64,000 nt of DNA, from NCBI GenBank assembly GCA_033064195.1, contig JARBJD010000158.1, positions 62,001-126,000 on the forward strand, in the 5' to 3' direction. Below, in pieces: positions 10,123 to 21,646 of the stretch. The stretch is from Blattamonas nauphoetae. Taxonomy: Eukaryota; Preaxostyla; Oxymonadida. The notes under the pieces were generated by a model that did no database searches, was not told the origin of the DNA, and saw only the letters and a program-made list of their open reading frames with translations. Every line of letters starts with the position of its first letter. Positions within the stretch are counted from its first letter, which is position 1. The position numbers and the translations under genes are program-made.

Positions 10123-13100
10123 TCACTCCACTTCAGTTGGAGAGAGAAGGTGAGAAAAGTTGTGACTGACCATTTCTTGTTCGTTTCCACAATCACGAAT
10201 CGATCGAAGCAGAATACCAATCACACAAATCCCGTTTTCGTAGTCCTCCAGAAACGATGATTCCGACACTCCTCGAAGCACAACGTCCAACAATCCAAAA
10301 CGCACCATCTCCATCAGAAACCTCGTTCTACACTGACACACAAGTCTCCTCACAAATTCCAACACAACCGATACTTCGGCAGGAACAGGAGAACTGAAGA
10401 AATGACCGAGTGAACAGGACACACAGTATCGACTTTAACGTCTCAGAAAAGTCCTCACATTTCAACTCAATCAATCCGATTTCTGAAGAGATGAAGTCAA
10501 CTCGAAGGACAAACTGGCATGGGTCAAATCTCCGACGAAATCCCCAACAGTGCAGATGTCATGAATCATGTTTCTCGTTTTGTGTGATAGATACTGGAAT
10601 ATGATATTTGGGATGTGAGTGAGGGGAGTAGAAGCATTTGGAGAGACTTGCAGTCTGTTTTGGTTGGAATTGAGATTGAATGAGTCGTGTGGGTTTGAGT
10701 AAGCGAGTGCAGATTCGAATCCAGTTGGGATGTTCAGCCATTCCAGAGATTGGAAACGAGATATGAAATCAGAGTCAGCAGACGAATCATGTATGTCGTG
10801 TCGGTGCCGATCTGATCGGAACAGCTCCTTCAGACTGAGGTTGTCGCCGAAAGGGGCGGTGACGAGGAGCAGTGTGATCATCATCACTTTCAGCCCGTCG
10901 ACCAGAAAGCGAGAATCCAAGTCCAACCACAAAACGGGAAGGAAAAAGCGAACGACGAGTGGAGGAGGGAAGTAAAGAAAGAGGTTGAACGTGTCAGAGA
11001 TGAGAGGAGTGAGAAACATCCAAAACGAGTTGAGCAAAGGCTGTCCTTTTCGCACCAGCTCAGACTCCATCAGAGTGAAGTGCACGCCTCTTCGACAGAT
11101 CGCATGAAAGCCACACAACGACGTATTGACGAGTGTGTTTGGGAGACCAGCATCTTTTCCGTCACTCATTGCGAAGAGGTGATCAGGGTTTGTTCGGAGA
11201 AGTCGTTCGAAAATGAGGTCGAGAGGCGGCTGGTGTGGTTTGCGAGGATTTTGAGAGTTGTGGCAGAGGATGAGAAGGATGTTCTCGAAAATGATAAGAA
11301 TTTGGCTAAAATCAAAGTCAGGATGAGTCGTGAGGTAGGTTGTGAGTTTGATCGGGAAGTCACGAGATGATCGAAGAGAGATCAGAATACAATACGAAAG
11401 AAGACTGACACATGTCAGGCGATTGTTTAAATATTGTGGTTCGTCATCGAGAATGGAGACGATTCGAGAGAGGGCATGTTGTTGCTGTTCGAAAGAGAGG
11501 ATGAGCTGGATCGCGTTAGCTTCATCAATCTCCTCGTCAATCGGAGAACGTCGGATGAGCATGAGAAGAGTGACAGATGCGAGAAATGTGAAGCTCTCAC
11601 CGAAAGATGCTGAGCTCAGACCATCCCAATCAAACTGAGTCACAGGAAATGGTTGGAGAGATGCATGGACGATGAAGTGAATGATCCACATTGTCGACAT
11701 TCGAATAAGAACATGCTGTTCCTCAGGCCATCCATCGTGGAAGGCCGAGCGGAGACGATTCCACAAACGAGGCAGTTGAGAGAGCACACACGGCACATCT
11801 TCAAGATAGCTGAAAAGAGACAGGGCTGAAAGGCGGAGAAGAGAATTCGAGCTTCCGAGAACAGAGACTGTGCGATCGATGACGGCCAACACATCGTCAA
11901 CGCATTTGTCAGGACCAACGAGATCGCAGACAGATCGGCAGCGAATCAGCGATTGAGCAAGAATCTCATCATCTTCCTCGTCGAACATGGAAGAATCGAA
12001 TCGTTCTGTGGGATCGAGATCGTCGATTTGGTAGAGTGAGAGCATGTAGGTGGACAAGTCAATTGGAGTCTGTTTGGGGAGTGAGGGGTGGAGAGGGGAC
12101 GTGAGGAGGGAGTGAAAGATGGTCAGAAGTTTCAGAGATTCTTGCTTGAAGTGTGGAGACGATAAGTTTGTCCGAAGAGAAGAATTGAGATGTGCTTCGA
12201 GGGAAGTGTGTGGTGAAGTGAGCGACGAATTCAGAGAAGATGACGTCGAACTTCCCTCTGACTCTTCCTCCGACGATGCCACTTCTTGGAACTGCGCTTG
12301 GAGCGAGAGCAGAGTCGGTCTGAAGAACGACACTTTGAGGAACGACGTGTCATTCTGAAAAAAAGACGAATAAAAGAAAGTGAAGACATCACACCACAAC
12401 CTCCTCCCCCGACACAACTTCTTGCAGAAACGCGAGCCACAACGAATCTCTTTCAGCTTCTTCAAACAAATCCGGATCAAACAGAGTCCTCAGATGGGCA
12501 AGCTCCGGTTCGAGTATTTTCACGAATTGTTTGTATTGCGGAGAATTAACATCGCAATCAAGGTCGGTCAATCTAACTGAGTGGTCGACGAGCCCGCGAT
12601 CTTCCATCTCGTTCACAACAAGATATGCATATTGAAGCAACCACAACAACGCATCGAACAGACTGAGAGAATATGGCATCTTTGCGATGGACGATTCTGA
12701 GACAGATCCGACGATCTCTGCTTGTTTGGATGCGTCGCAGATGGGAACCACATGCCCGTAGATGACGAGATGGTTGAGGATGTGGAAGAGAACACGGGGG
12801 ACAAGATTGTCGCGGGAGTGTTGGTTGATGCGCGATGGAAGGCAGGCTGACTCCGAAAGTTGTTCAATCCAGGCAAGAAAAAGATGGGAGAGGCTGGTCA
12901 TGCCAGCAGAGAAGGATTGTGGTGGACTGGGAGGAACTTCACCTGAATGAGACGTGAATATGTCTGGATAGGATGAGAGCGACGGAAAAGAGACAAACTA
13001 ATGCGAGTTGTTCCGTTTCCATCGACAATAACATCGTCCCAATCGAAGTGAAACATGTTGTCGCTCCACGAAGCTTTAGATTCAAGTCCAATCACAGCAC

Positions 13101-13574
13101 ACACGAAACATTCCATCAAATCCTGTAAATCAAAAAAAAAGACATAATCAAAGATTCAAAGCAACGAATGGGAAGATAACAAAAAGAAATACGGACCTGC
13201 CATTCCAATCCAACTCCAGCTTCGCAAATAGATGCCAGAAGCGAAGTCAATGACTTCATGGTTTTGTGCTCGACCAGAGAATCGTCGGAATCATTAGATG
13301 CCGTGAGATCATGCCACACAAGCAGGGGATATCTGTGAAGACTTTCAAGAACATCCTCAGCACATTCAGGCAGTTCCACCTTTCTTTTTCGTCGATGTGT
13401 CGAATATCGACCGCTCGAGAAGACGGGTACTGTATTCTGCATTTTCGGAGGAAACAACTTGAGATTATCAATTGGTTGGGATGGAGCCGATAAGTTCAGA
13501 AGTGAGTTGTTTTGAGCGTGACTGATAGGATATGAAGAATCACCTTCGAGATCTCGGGAGATAGGGCGAAACAA
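10123..13574 (-). CDS. Uncharacterised large helical protein, six exons
   Basis: Exons are inferred from GT-AG borders and frame: 13574-13197, 13122-12999, 12942-12401, 12354-10515, 10482-10425 and 10393-10123. The introns are 74, 56, 46, 32 and 31 nt. The sum is 3213 nt, an exact multiple of three, ending in TGA and giving about 1070 residues. The 46-nt intron has alternative donors in the same phase, so its 5' end is the least certain. The product is mostly helical and leucine-rich, with a serine-rich stretch near residues 270-330, and resembles HEAT/ARM-like scaffold proteins in texture only. A continuous block near the end (VVLEFVRRLVCQC, FGLLDVVLRGV) appears only after the two smallest introns are removed. 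No catalytic motif, signal peptide or confident membrane segment was seen. Function is unknown and the start at 13574 is the first ATG of the exon. Confidence 0.7.
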
Positions 13575-14857
13575 GTGAATTATCGTCGATAATCAGAAAG
13601 AAAAAGACAACTTTCTGAGTCAGATGCGATCAAAGAAGACTTAAATGTATCGATTGACAGTCGAAGATGATAAATCTAAAGTATGGTTGGATCTGAATGT
13701 TGCTCGACTGATTCACATTGTTCTTGATCATAATAAAGCTTTCTTCTTTTAGATGAATTTCATAAATGGAGCAAGGCCCTAAAACTGAGTGAATGGTCCA
13801 TCGGTTCGCACAAATCTGAACATAAAAAATGTGTGAGGGTCTGATCTGAGATCTCACTCTTGAGTGAAATGTTTCCAAATATCAGTGAAGTTTGAAATCT
13901 CTTCTTTCCGCCTTATCCTTTCACCTCCTTGTATTTCAGCCTTCACATGCACTTAGCTTTGGACCGAATCAGGACGGACCAAAGACTGACCAAGTTTGAT
14001 ACTTTTCACAAAACATTATCCTTCTTAGACCGACAAGATTTCTGAAGATGAACTGATTACACTCGGAAAATCGATTGTCGATGGATCTGGAGATCCCTTC
14101 GCTGTTTGTCAACCATTAAGGTTTTCATTCCTTCGTCTCTTTCTTTCCAATCACCTTTCAATTTGTCCTTAATCTCCTCCATTTCTCATTCTTCCGATTT
14201 CGTTGATGTTTCTGTTGATGATGATTTCTCAGATCCTTCACACAATCTGTACTCGTTTCGGAATTGCTCCGAACTCTATTATGAGTGACCCTCGATCCCG
14301 ATCCCAATCAGATCCATCTCTCGTCATCCATCTCTTCTCTGCCCTCTTCACCGTTTGTTCTTCTCGTCTCTTCACTTCTCATCTCTTCGTTCTTTCTCCT
14401 CCAACCTTCATCAATCCAATCCTCGTCCACACAGTTTCTCCCCAACTCCACAAACTTCCACCTCCTTCCTCTCTTCACTACCATCCTCCAACGCCACCCT
14501 CCTTCTCTCCCACACCTCCTCTCCTCTCCTCTCTGGCTCTCCCTTCCCTCAATCCTCGCTTCTACTACCCAATCTCCCTCGCCTCTCCAAACACAACCAC
14601 AACCCTTACCACAACCATCACCACACAACCAACCCCAAATTACAGGACAAAATCATCTTCATCCCATTCTCGACTTCATCAACACCATGCTCAAACTGTG
14701 CCTGTCTTCTTCCCCACCCACTCCAATCCCAAACAAGACCCTTCTGTCTTCATCTCTCTCCGCCCTCTCTTCTCATCCTGATCCACCTGTCAACGCCAAT
14801 TCGGGCTTTTCACTTCTTCTTCTCAACAAACTCGAATGTGTTGAAGATGAGACGTCG
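13575..14857. other. Intergenic region with a pyrimidine-rich stretch
   Basis: 13575-14280 is AT-rich with no supported gene. 14285-14800 is strongly C/T-rich and open in several frames at once, as expected of biased composition. One frame (from ATG 14285) is continuous with the coiled-coil gene that follows, so an extended N-terminus is possible, but the residues are low complexity (Ser, Pro, Leu). It could equally be a 5' leader or promoter region. Confidence 0.45.
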
Positions 14858-16052
14858 ATGCCTGTGGACGAACTTGTTGCTCAGCGAGACGCTCTTCGAA
14901 CCAAAATTGGAGAGAAAGAAGGAGAAATCATAAAAATGACAGAAATTCAACACGAAATGAAAGAATTGATGACATCTAAAGACCACATAATCAACACACT
15001 CACACAAGAACTCCACCAATCACAAGTGATTATTCGAGACAAAGATCAATCCATCATCGAGAAAGATGTTCAGATGAAGCAGAAAGACGACAGAATGGCT
15101 GAGATGACACGTCATATGGAAGAAAAGGATGCGATTCTCAGAAAGAAGGAAGAAGAGTTGAAAAGTACATCAGACTGGATCCATAAGAAAGACGCATTGA
15201 TCATCGAGAAGGATGCTGCTATCAGACAGAAAGACAATTCGATCACCACACTCACTCAACAGACAGAAGAGAGAACCACGACTCTCCGAAAGACCGAAGA
15301 AACGCTGCGACAAGCGAACGAGACAATTCGAAGCAAAGAGGAGCAGAACAAGGAGAAGGATAAACAGCTTCAAATGAAGGACGAGACGATTGCTGAGCTG
15401 ACGAAGAAGCTGGGAGAGGTTGTGGCGATGGAGAAGAGGCTGAACGACAAGCTGAGCACAACACACTCGAAAGTGGTGGCAGTGGAGGCACTGGTGACAG
15501 AAGCAGCGAAGGATGTGAAGTGGATTCGAGGGATTGTTCCTCCAGATAATGTGTTCACAATCTGGGATCCAACACATTTTCGGAAGGAAGGGCGACGAAT
15601 CACAAGTCTCGTGGGGACAAGCAAATCGTGTTTCTCGGACAAGATCACACGAGGAGTGTGGAGAGTGTCGATTCGATGCGACACATACAATTATCACAGT
15701 TTTGTACTTTTTTTTCATCTTTCCAGGATTTGGTGTGATCGACTCGTCACAACTCGGACAGTCCAAAACAGGCGACATTATACATCGATCAGGTGCTTCA
15801 ATGTTTTCTTTGAATTCAGGAAATGTTTGGCAAAATGGGACGAAAATCGCAGAAGGAAATCAAAAACCATCAGACAACTCAGTTATGACGATGGAATTGG
15901 ACATGAACAGACACACCCTCGTTCTGTTTGTGGACGACCAGAGACAATCACACTCACTCGCCAACATCCCGCAGAACGTCAGATTCGCGTTGTTAATCTA
16001 TGAAAAGGACAGATATGCTGACATTTTGAGTTTCGATGTGGTTTCTGCTTAG
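14858..16052 (+). CDS. Coiled-coil protein with C-terminal SPRY-like domain
   Basis: The ATG at 14858 opens about 220 residues of coiled coil rich in Lys, Glu and Asp (repeats such as IIEKDVQMKQKD and IIEKDAAIRQKD). A SPRY/B30.2-like domain follows, starting near FTIWDPTHF and continuing through TSLVG, ITRGVWRVSI, FGVIDSS and LFVDDQRQSHSL. The domain is whole only if a 28-nt GT-AG intron at 15699-15726 is removed; exon 1 then joins exon 2 in frame to give YHR-FGVIDS. The stop is TAG at 16050-16052. SPRY domains bind protein partners, so this is probably a cytoplasmic adaptor. The domain matches the tandem SPRY-like repeats of the kinase gene at 54159-60795, including the intron position. An upstream in-frame start at 14285 is possible but would add low-complexity sequence. 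Confidence 0.75.
15699..15726 (+). other. 28-nt intron in SPRY-like domain
   Basis: Starts GTTTTGTAC, ends CATCTTTCCAG, and is pyrimidine-rich throughout. Its length (1 mod 3) is what is needed to move from the frame of the coiled coil to the frame of the SPRY C-terminus, and removal restores the family's FGVID motif. Confidence 0.8.
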
Positions 16053-16279
16053 CAGTAATGGTCCACTTTTATCTCGCTCTCGAATCATCATCTTCTCATT
16101 CTCTTTGTCTAAACCATGTTTTGGAGCGATCAATGATTCATCGTCTGCTCCAAAATGACGTCGTGACTGTTGATGAATGATATCAGCCCGAAAAGTCGTC
16201 AATCAATTGATACACCCACAATTAAGGGCTCATTATCTCTCGATCACTTCTTCATCGACGTTCGAGAATCATTCAGATT

Positions 16280-19200
16280 GTGATGATCTCCTTACTGGCA
16301 CTATTCCAGTTCCTTAACTCAATGGATGCTGTTTGCAGGAAATTTAAAACCGTATTTGCTGAGAAATCGAGTCACAGTTGGCATAACTCAAACTCTGAAC
16401 AAACGGTAATACAGTTCGAATCAGGATGGTTTTCGACAGAATCATTACCGATTGTGTCGACATGGATGGAATTACGCGGAAATATGACCCGACTAACTGG
16501 AAATGGAGGATCAACAAAATCGCCCTTCGGAAATCTGGACAAAAATGCTGAGCAACGTGACTCTCTTACCGACACTCCGAAGTTGTGGTTGTTGGATGTG
16601 CGGAACAGCACGCTGCGGATGACATCGTGGATTCTGGATGTGCAAGAGTTCGGGTATTCTGCGTGTCTGCTCTCGTCGTCAGATATGACAATCGAGGGAA
16701 GCGAGATCGTTTCGAACATGGAATGTTCACCATTCGTCGTAACTGGTGATTTGGATGGATATGGATGCCAAATCCAGATTACCCGAAGCTCTCACAAATC
16801 GACATTGAATGCGGTTCTTCCGCTTGTGACCACGTCTCCAAATCAACGTGAGATTGATATTGAAATGCAAATGAAAAATGACCGTCTAGCTGATCATGAA
16901 TCACGTCAGCTACTTTCGATTAGTGGAGTTGACCTATCGATGAAGACTCAGCACTTTCCGCTTGGAACTGGGCCTCTTTTCACGTTCCACTCTCATCATG
17001 CTTTCGACTCTGTCATCCAAGTGGGAACGAATCTGGTTGAAAGCTATCTTGTGAATATCTCGTCGTCGTCTGCATTCTCACCAGGCAAGCATCTGTTCGG
17101 AAGTGAAGTTTCTCAGCGAGTTGTTGGGAGTTGTGTTGCTCAGAGCACGAACCACGACAGCGGGACAGGAATGATGTCGCCGAACTTGGGAGGTAACTTG
17201 CTGTGTCTGAACACCTCCTTCTCATCCTGCATCCGCTCACGAAACACCCCTCTCGACTTCTCGTTCGAAAACCGAACCCAAACCCACCTTGGTCGATTCG
17301 CGATCACTTCTTCATCAGATGTGACGTCCGTCTCCTTCACTCTCTGCACATTCAACGAGATGACAGTCGCTTCCGCAGATGGTTCTCATGGAGCCGCGAT
17401 CTACCTCAATCAGGCATCGTCCTTCCTCACCGTTAGGACTTGCTTCTTCCACAAATGCACCTGCACAGCGAGTAGTGGCGATGGGGGAGCAGTCTTCTTT
17501 TGGGGCGATGTCAGCAGTAAACAGCCGTTCTCTGTGTCTGATTCGTCGTTCACAGAATGTTCGGCGGGGCATGCTGGTGGGAGTATCCTTGTGAACTTTG
17601 CGTCGTCAATCTCGATTGACTGTTGCTGTTTCGAGCAGTCCACAGCTAATACAGACGGAGCTGCGTATCTCCTCTCGGATCTCATCACAATCTCAGGCAC
17701 GGCCTTCGTCCAATGCTCAGCGACGTCTCGTTCGGGTGCGGTTCTCATCGATACTGTCACAGCTCTGTCTCTCACCTCCTCGCAATTCAGAGACTGTACC
17801 AACGCAAACGATCCAAACGGAAAGGATGTGTATTTCTATTACAATGCATCATCCCAAATCACGTCAGGCATGATCACGTTCTGCGACTCTACGTCAGGTG
17901 CACCGAATGTGTATTTCAGAGGAGATTCAACAGCGGACAGCACTCGTGTGCCTTTCATCTCCTCAACACCCACAATCAAGTCTGCAGATGTTTCGTTCGA
18001 TGGAAATTACGCGACAGTAACAGTCGAGACTAGTCAAGCGATCAAAGGAACGATGGGAGTGCTGCTGGATGGATCGAATGTTCCTCGTCTCGTCCATGTC
18101 GTGTTTGGAAATGACACAACAACGTCCAGATTTGGAACAGCAGTCGTTTCATCTGGAACGAACGGGATTCTTCCGAGTGCAACATACACCAATCGAACAA
18201 CGTCATTCGCATCCAATTTCTTCCCATTACCAACAGTTCTGACAGCTGACTCCACGCTGAAAGATTGGAACACGACAGAGATTGTTTTGAAGGGAGTTCG
18301 TTTGGAGGAAGGGAGTTATTGGATGCTGGTTGAAAAAGGAGAGAATGAATGGAACATCACACTGACTCACTCAGACTCAACAACACTGATTGGAAAAGCA
18401 ACTCTCTATCCGTCGACAGCAGAAGACAGACTGGAATGGTCGACAGAATACGACGTAACGAAAGTGATGTGGGATGGAGGAGAGGAACCTGATCAAGACA
18501 TCGCGCTTCCAGACACCCTCACGTTCACCACACCAGCAGAGCCAGCTCGAATCACCTCAGTTGACTGTGCTCTGAATGGAAAGAAAGACGTTGTGATTGT
18601 TGAGCTGACTGGAACGACGCTGACCTCAGATGGACAGACGCTTGCAGTTGTTTCTCGAACATCAAACGAGATGATGTCGAGTGGAGAGCTGTTCAATGTG
18701 ACATCAACGAAGTGTTTTGTGAACTTTTCGATTGGGTCAAGTGAGTCGAGCACGGATGTTGTGTTTGGAGGGAAATACGATTTGAAGTCGTTTGAATCAG
18801 AATCATCATCGGCTGCTGTGAACTCTGGTCTCTTCTTCGAAGTGCCTCATCCACCCCGCATCACCTCATTCGACGCTCCAAGTGAAGTCTCCACATCTAC
18901 TTTTGTTCTCGCTGTTTCTGGTGAGAATCTGCCATCTGGGAAGACATTCACAGTGACATTGACTTCTGGTCATTCGTTCGACGTTTCGTTCAGCTCTCCA
19001 AGTGCTGGAACATCAACGATCGGAATTGGAGGAAGTGGACAGCTGCAATACAACACAAACTACACACTCAAATCTGTAATGCGAACTAAAAGTGAGAAAG
19101 ATGACGAACACATCCTCCTGTCTGCCTCGTCCTTCAAAACCCCACTCGGTCCAACTCTCTCCTCAGTTTCGTGTAAGCTTTCGTTGTCCGATCCAAACAC

Positions 19201-21646
19201 TTTGAATCTGACTCTCTCAACACAACGAATGCCTCCTGAAGACTTCACACTCACTCTGAAGTCATTTCCATCATCATCAGAACCAGTTTCTCTGCTCCTC
19301 GCTTCATCTGACCTCTCGGCTGGGTTCGTTCTTGTGGAAGTGTACAACAAGACAGACACTCTGTTGTATGGAAAACACTATTCGATTGATGGAATGACCA
19401 GTTCATCAGTTGTGGTTGTTGTCGCTGCTCTTCCTTTCTCCACTCCATCTGAACCGATTCGGATCACATCAGCTTCTTGCTCACTCGGAGACGACAAACA
19501 GAAATCAGCAGTGGTGACACTGAATGGAGTGAAGTTGGGAGGAGGGAAGGCATTCTCTGTTGGAGTTCGGAAGATGGAAGGGTCATCATTGATTGGCGAT
19601 GAGATTGAGCTGCATGGAACCCTCTCTGGTGAATCTTCATCGACAACGCACACCCTCTCTGTGCTGATCTTCGGGAATCCAAACCCTCTGCTCTCATTTG
19701 GGACAAAATATGCGATTACTCGATTCGACGTTGATGACAGTGTTTGTGTTGCGAATGCCACTGTCACATTCTCTGTTCCTGCTGAATCTGCTCGAATTGT
19801 CGGTCTCGAAACGAGACAACTGAACAATAATCGAACTAAGATGATTGTGTTGATGGAAGGACGTGCCCTGCTCTCTCGAACAGGAAAAGTGAGTCTGTCG
19901 AATGGAAGCACAAGATGGGAATCGTTGTCGGATGTGGATATTCTGAACGACACACACTGCACAGCAGAGTTCGCAGTTGGAGAGGAAGAAACATCAGATG
20001 AGCTGAAATATGGAGAAGAATACACGCTGAAAGGAAGTTGGACTGAATCGAGTGGATTTATTGTGGAAGATGGAATCGCGGTCAAAGTACCGTTCCCTCC
20101 AAAGATCACTGAATTCGAGATTGTGTTGGTGGAAGGTCGACGAGGATCGTGTTTTGTTCGTCTGACTGGAACAGATCTTGAGCAAGGGACGAATTGTGAA
20201 CTGACACTGAATCCGATTGTGACACTCCACGTGACATTCACATCGACAACGGAAGGAAGATCAAACGAGGTGTCGATTGGAAAGAATGGAATTGTGAAAT
20301 ACAGTTCGACATACACAATCGCCTCTCTCGAACCGACGAATGCGGAAGATGGAAGCATTCTGTTCGATCCCTCTCTCTCGTTCACGACAGGAGACTCCAC
20401 GATTGTGGAAGTGATTGTGTCGGAAGGAGGATCGAACAGAACAGAGGAATGTGGATCGTTCTCAACTCCGTGCAGCTCGATTGCGATTGGATGGAAGACA
20501 GGGACAGAAGAAGAAGGATTGAACGAGGTGATTCTGCTGATTCACAAGTCCGCGCGATTTGGATCTCAGGTCCATGTTGGACGGAAGACACTGGAAATGA
20601 GGAGTCTGTTCGAAGAAGAGGGTCGAGTGGATGTGGAGGAAGGAGCGGGATGGGGAGGGAAGGAGGAAGGAGTTGTGGTTGTCGCTGGAGGATCGCTGCA
20701 GATGATGGAACTGACACTTCGACTTCCACGCCCATCGCTGGTTGGAGAGACGAAGACAGCAAGCGTTGTTGTGAGTGGGTTTGGGGAGTGTGTCTTGGAT
20801 GGAGTGAGAGTGGTGGAGCGTTGGGAGGGAGAGGGCGTTGGGATGGGGATGGTGTTGTGGTCGGGAGGATCACTTCGACTGACAAAGATTGAGATGAAGT
20901 CGGTTTGGATGGAGTCGAACGTGACACTTGTGAAGTGCAGCTCGAGCTCATCTGAAGTGAGACTGGAAATGTCGGATTGCATGTTTGTCGAAGTGGAGAC
21001 TCGAAACGCTGAACTTGTGGCGTTCTCGTCGACACTGGCGTCGTCTCGATTTGAGATGGATGGATGTGTGTTCATTTCGACGAATCGAAGTGAGACAAGA
21101 GGAGGAGAGCGAACTGGACTGATTAAGATTTCGACAGGACAAGAAAGAACAGAAATCAGGAAATGTAAGTTCTCGGATTGTGGGACACTGTTATCAGAGA
21201 GTGGAGGAAGGAAGAAGGGCGGAGTTCTGATTGTGGAGATCAAGAGAGAGTCAGTTTTGGATCGGAAGGAAGTTCGGATTCTTGACTGTGTTGTGATGAA
21301 CAGCTCGCCTCTGAGAGAGTCGGAAGGAGAGGAGATGAGTGGGGGAGTTGTTGTGTGGAGTTCGGGGAAGGGCGTGGTTGTGGTTGATGTTGGTGGAAGC
21401 TGGTTTGAAGAGACTGCCTTTTCGAAACAAGAATTGGAGCGCGATTCGTTGGGAATGCCGATTGTGTCGCCGAAGCGGAAGATTGTGCATTCGTTGTCGT
21501 CTGATGTGCCCGCAGGACTTGTTGTTGGTGGAGGTGGTTGTGTGCCTGTGATTGCGCGTCGTGGATCGTCGTTCAGCGGATGCTCTCTTCGCGTGGAGAG
21601 AAGGCAGACAGAAACAAAGACTCAACAAAACAGCGACGACCTCTGA
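16280..21646 (+). CDS. Large secreted beta-helix / Ig-like repeat protein
   Basis: Single exon, 1788 residues, ending in TGA. The start ATG begins a hydrophobic leader (MMISLLALFQFLNS). Residues about 90-560 form a cysteine-rich parallel beta-helix (CFFHKCTC, CCCFEQS, SSFTECSA). About 570-1380 hold tandem Ig/IPT-like repeats opening with EPARITS, HPPRITS or SARIVG. A linker with the family signature ECGSFSTPCSSI follows, then a second beta-helix-like region to the end. It is closely related to the receptor at 43795-50129 but lacks a membrane span and kinase-like tail, so a secreted or lumenal form is inferred. The last residues are NSDDL; the truncated copy at 61567 ends in NNDEL. Many NxS/T sites fit an extracytoplasmic protein. 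Function and ligand are unknown. Confidence 0.88.
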   Translation: MMISLLALFQFLNSMDAVCRKFKTVFAEKSSHSWHNSNSEQTVIQFESGWFSTESLPIVSTWMELRGNMTRLTGNGGSTKSPFGNLDKNAEQRDSLTDTPKLWLLDVRNSTLRMTSWILDVQEFGYSACLLSSSDMTIEGSEIVSNMECSPFVVTGDLDGYGCQIQITRSSHKSTLNAVLPLVTTSPNQREIDIEMQMKNDRLADHESRQLLSISGVDLSMKTQHFPLGTGPLFTFHSHHAFDSVIQVGTNLVESYLVNISSSSAFSPGKHLFGSEVSQRVVGSCVAQSTNHDSGTGMMSPNLGGNLLCLNTSFSSCIRSRNTPLDFSFENRTQTHLGRFAITSSSDVTSVSFTLCTFNEMTVASADGSHGAAIYLNQASSFLTVRTCFFHKCTCTASSGDGGAVFFWGDVSSKQPFSVSDSSFTECSAGHAGGSILVNFASSISIDCCCFEQSTANTDGAAYLLSDLITISGTAFVQCSATSRSGAVLIDTVTALSLTSSQFRDCTNANDPNGKDVYFYYNASSQITSGMITFCDSTSGAPNVYFRGDSTADSTRVPFISSTPTIKSADVSFDGNYATVTVETSQAIKGTMGVLLDGSNVPRLVHVVFGNDTTTSRFGTAVVSSGTNGILPSATYTNRTTSFASNFFPLPTVLTADSTLKDWNTTEIVLKGVRLEEGSYWMLVEKGENEWNITLTHSDSTTLIGKATLYPSTAEDRLEWSTEYDVTKVMWDGGEEPDQDIALPDTLTFTTPAEPARITSVDCALNGKKDVVIVELTGTTLTSDGQTLAVVSRTSNEMMSSGELFNVTSTKCFVNFSIGSSESSTDVVFGGKYDLKSFESESSSAAVNSGLFFEVPHPPRITSFDAPSEVSTSTFVLAVSGENLPSGKTFTVTLTSGHSFDVSFSSPSAGTSTIGIGGSGQLQYNTNYTLKSVMRTKSEKDDEHILLSASSFKTPLGPTLSSVSCKLSLSDPNTLNLTLSTQRMPPEDFTLTLKSFPSSSEPVSLLLASSDLSAGFVLVEVYNKTDTLLYGKHYSIDGMTSSSVVVVVAALPFSTPSEPIRITSASCSLGDDKQKSAVVTLNGVKLGGGKAFSVGVRKMEGSSLIGDEIELHGTLSGESSSTTHTLSVLIFGNPNPLLSFGTKYAITRFDVDDSVCVANATVTFSVPAESARIVGLETRQLNNNRTKMIVLMEGRALLSRTGKVSLSNGSTRWESLSDVDILNDTHCTAEFAVGEEETSDELKYGEEYTLKGSWTESSGFIVEDGIAVKVPFPPKITEFEIVLVEGRRGSCFVRLTGTDLEQGTNCELTLNPIVTLHVTFTSTTEGRSNEVSIGKNGIVKYSSTYTIASLEPTNAEDGSILFDPSLSFTTGDSTIVEVIVSEGGSNRTEECGSFSTPCSSIAIGWKTGTEEEGLNEVILLIHKSARFGSQVHVGRKTLEMRSLFEEEGRVDVEEGAGWGGKEEGVVVVAGGSLQMMELTLRLPRPSLVGETKTASVVVSGFGECVLDGVRVVERWEGEGVGMGMVLWSGGSLRLTKIEMKSVWMESNVTLVKCSSSSSEVRLEMSDCMFVEVETRNAELVAFSSTLASSRFEMDGCVFISTNRSETRGGERTGLIKISTGQERTEIRKCKFSDCGTLLSESGGRKKGGVLIVEIKRESVLDRKEVRILDCVVMNSSPLRESEGEEMSGGVVVWSSGKGVVVVDVGGSWFEETAFSKQELERDSLGMPIVSPKRKIVHSLSSDVPAGLVVGGGGCVPVIARRGSSFSGCSLRVERRQTETKTQQNSDDL

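Noticed and set aside
14308-14628. Minus-strand Gly/Arg/Glu-rich open frame
   Set aside because: Antisense of a pyrimidine-rich tract; openness follows from base composition.
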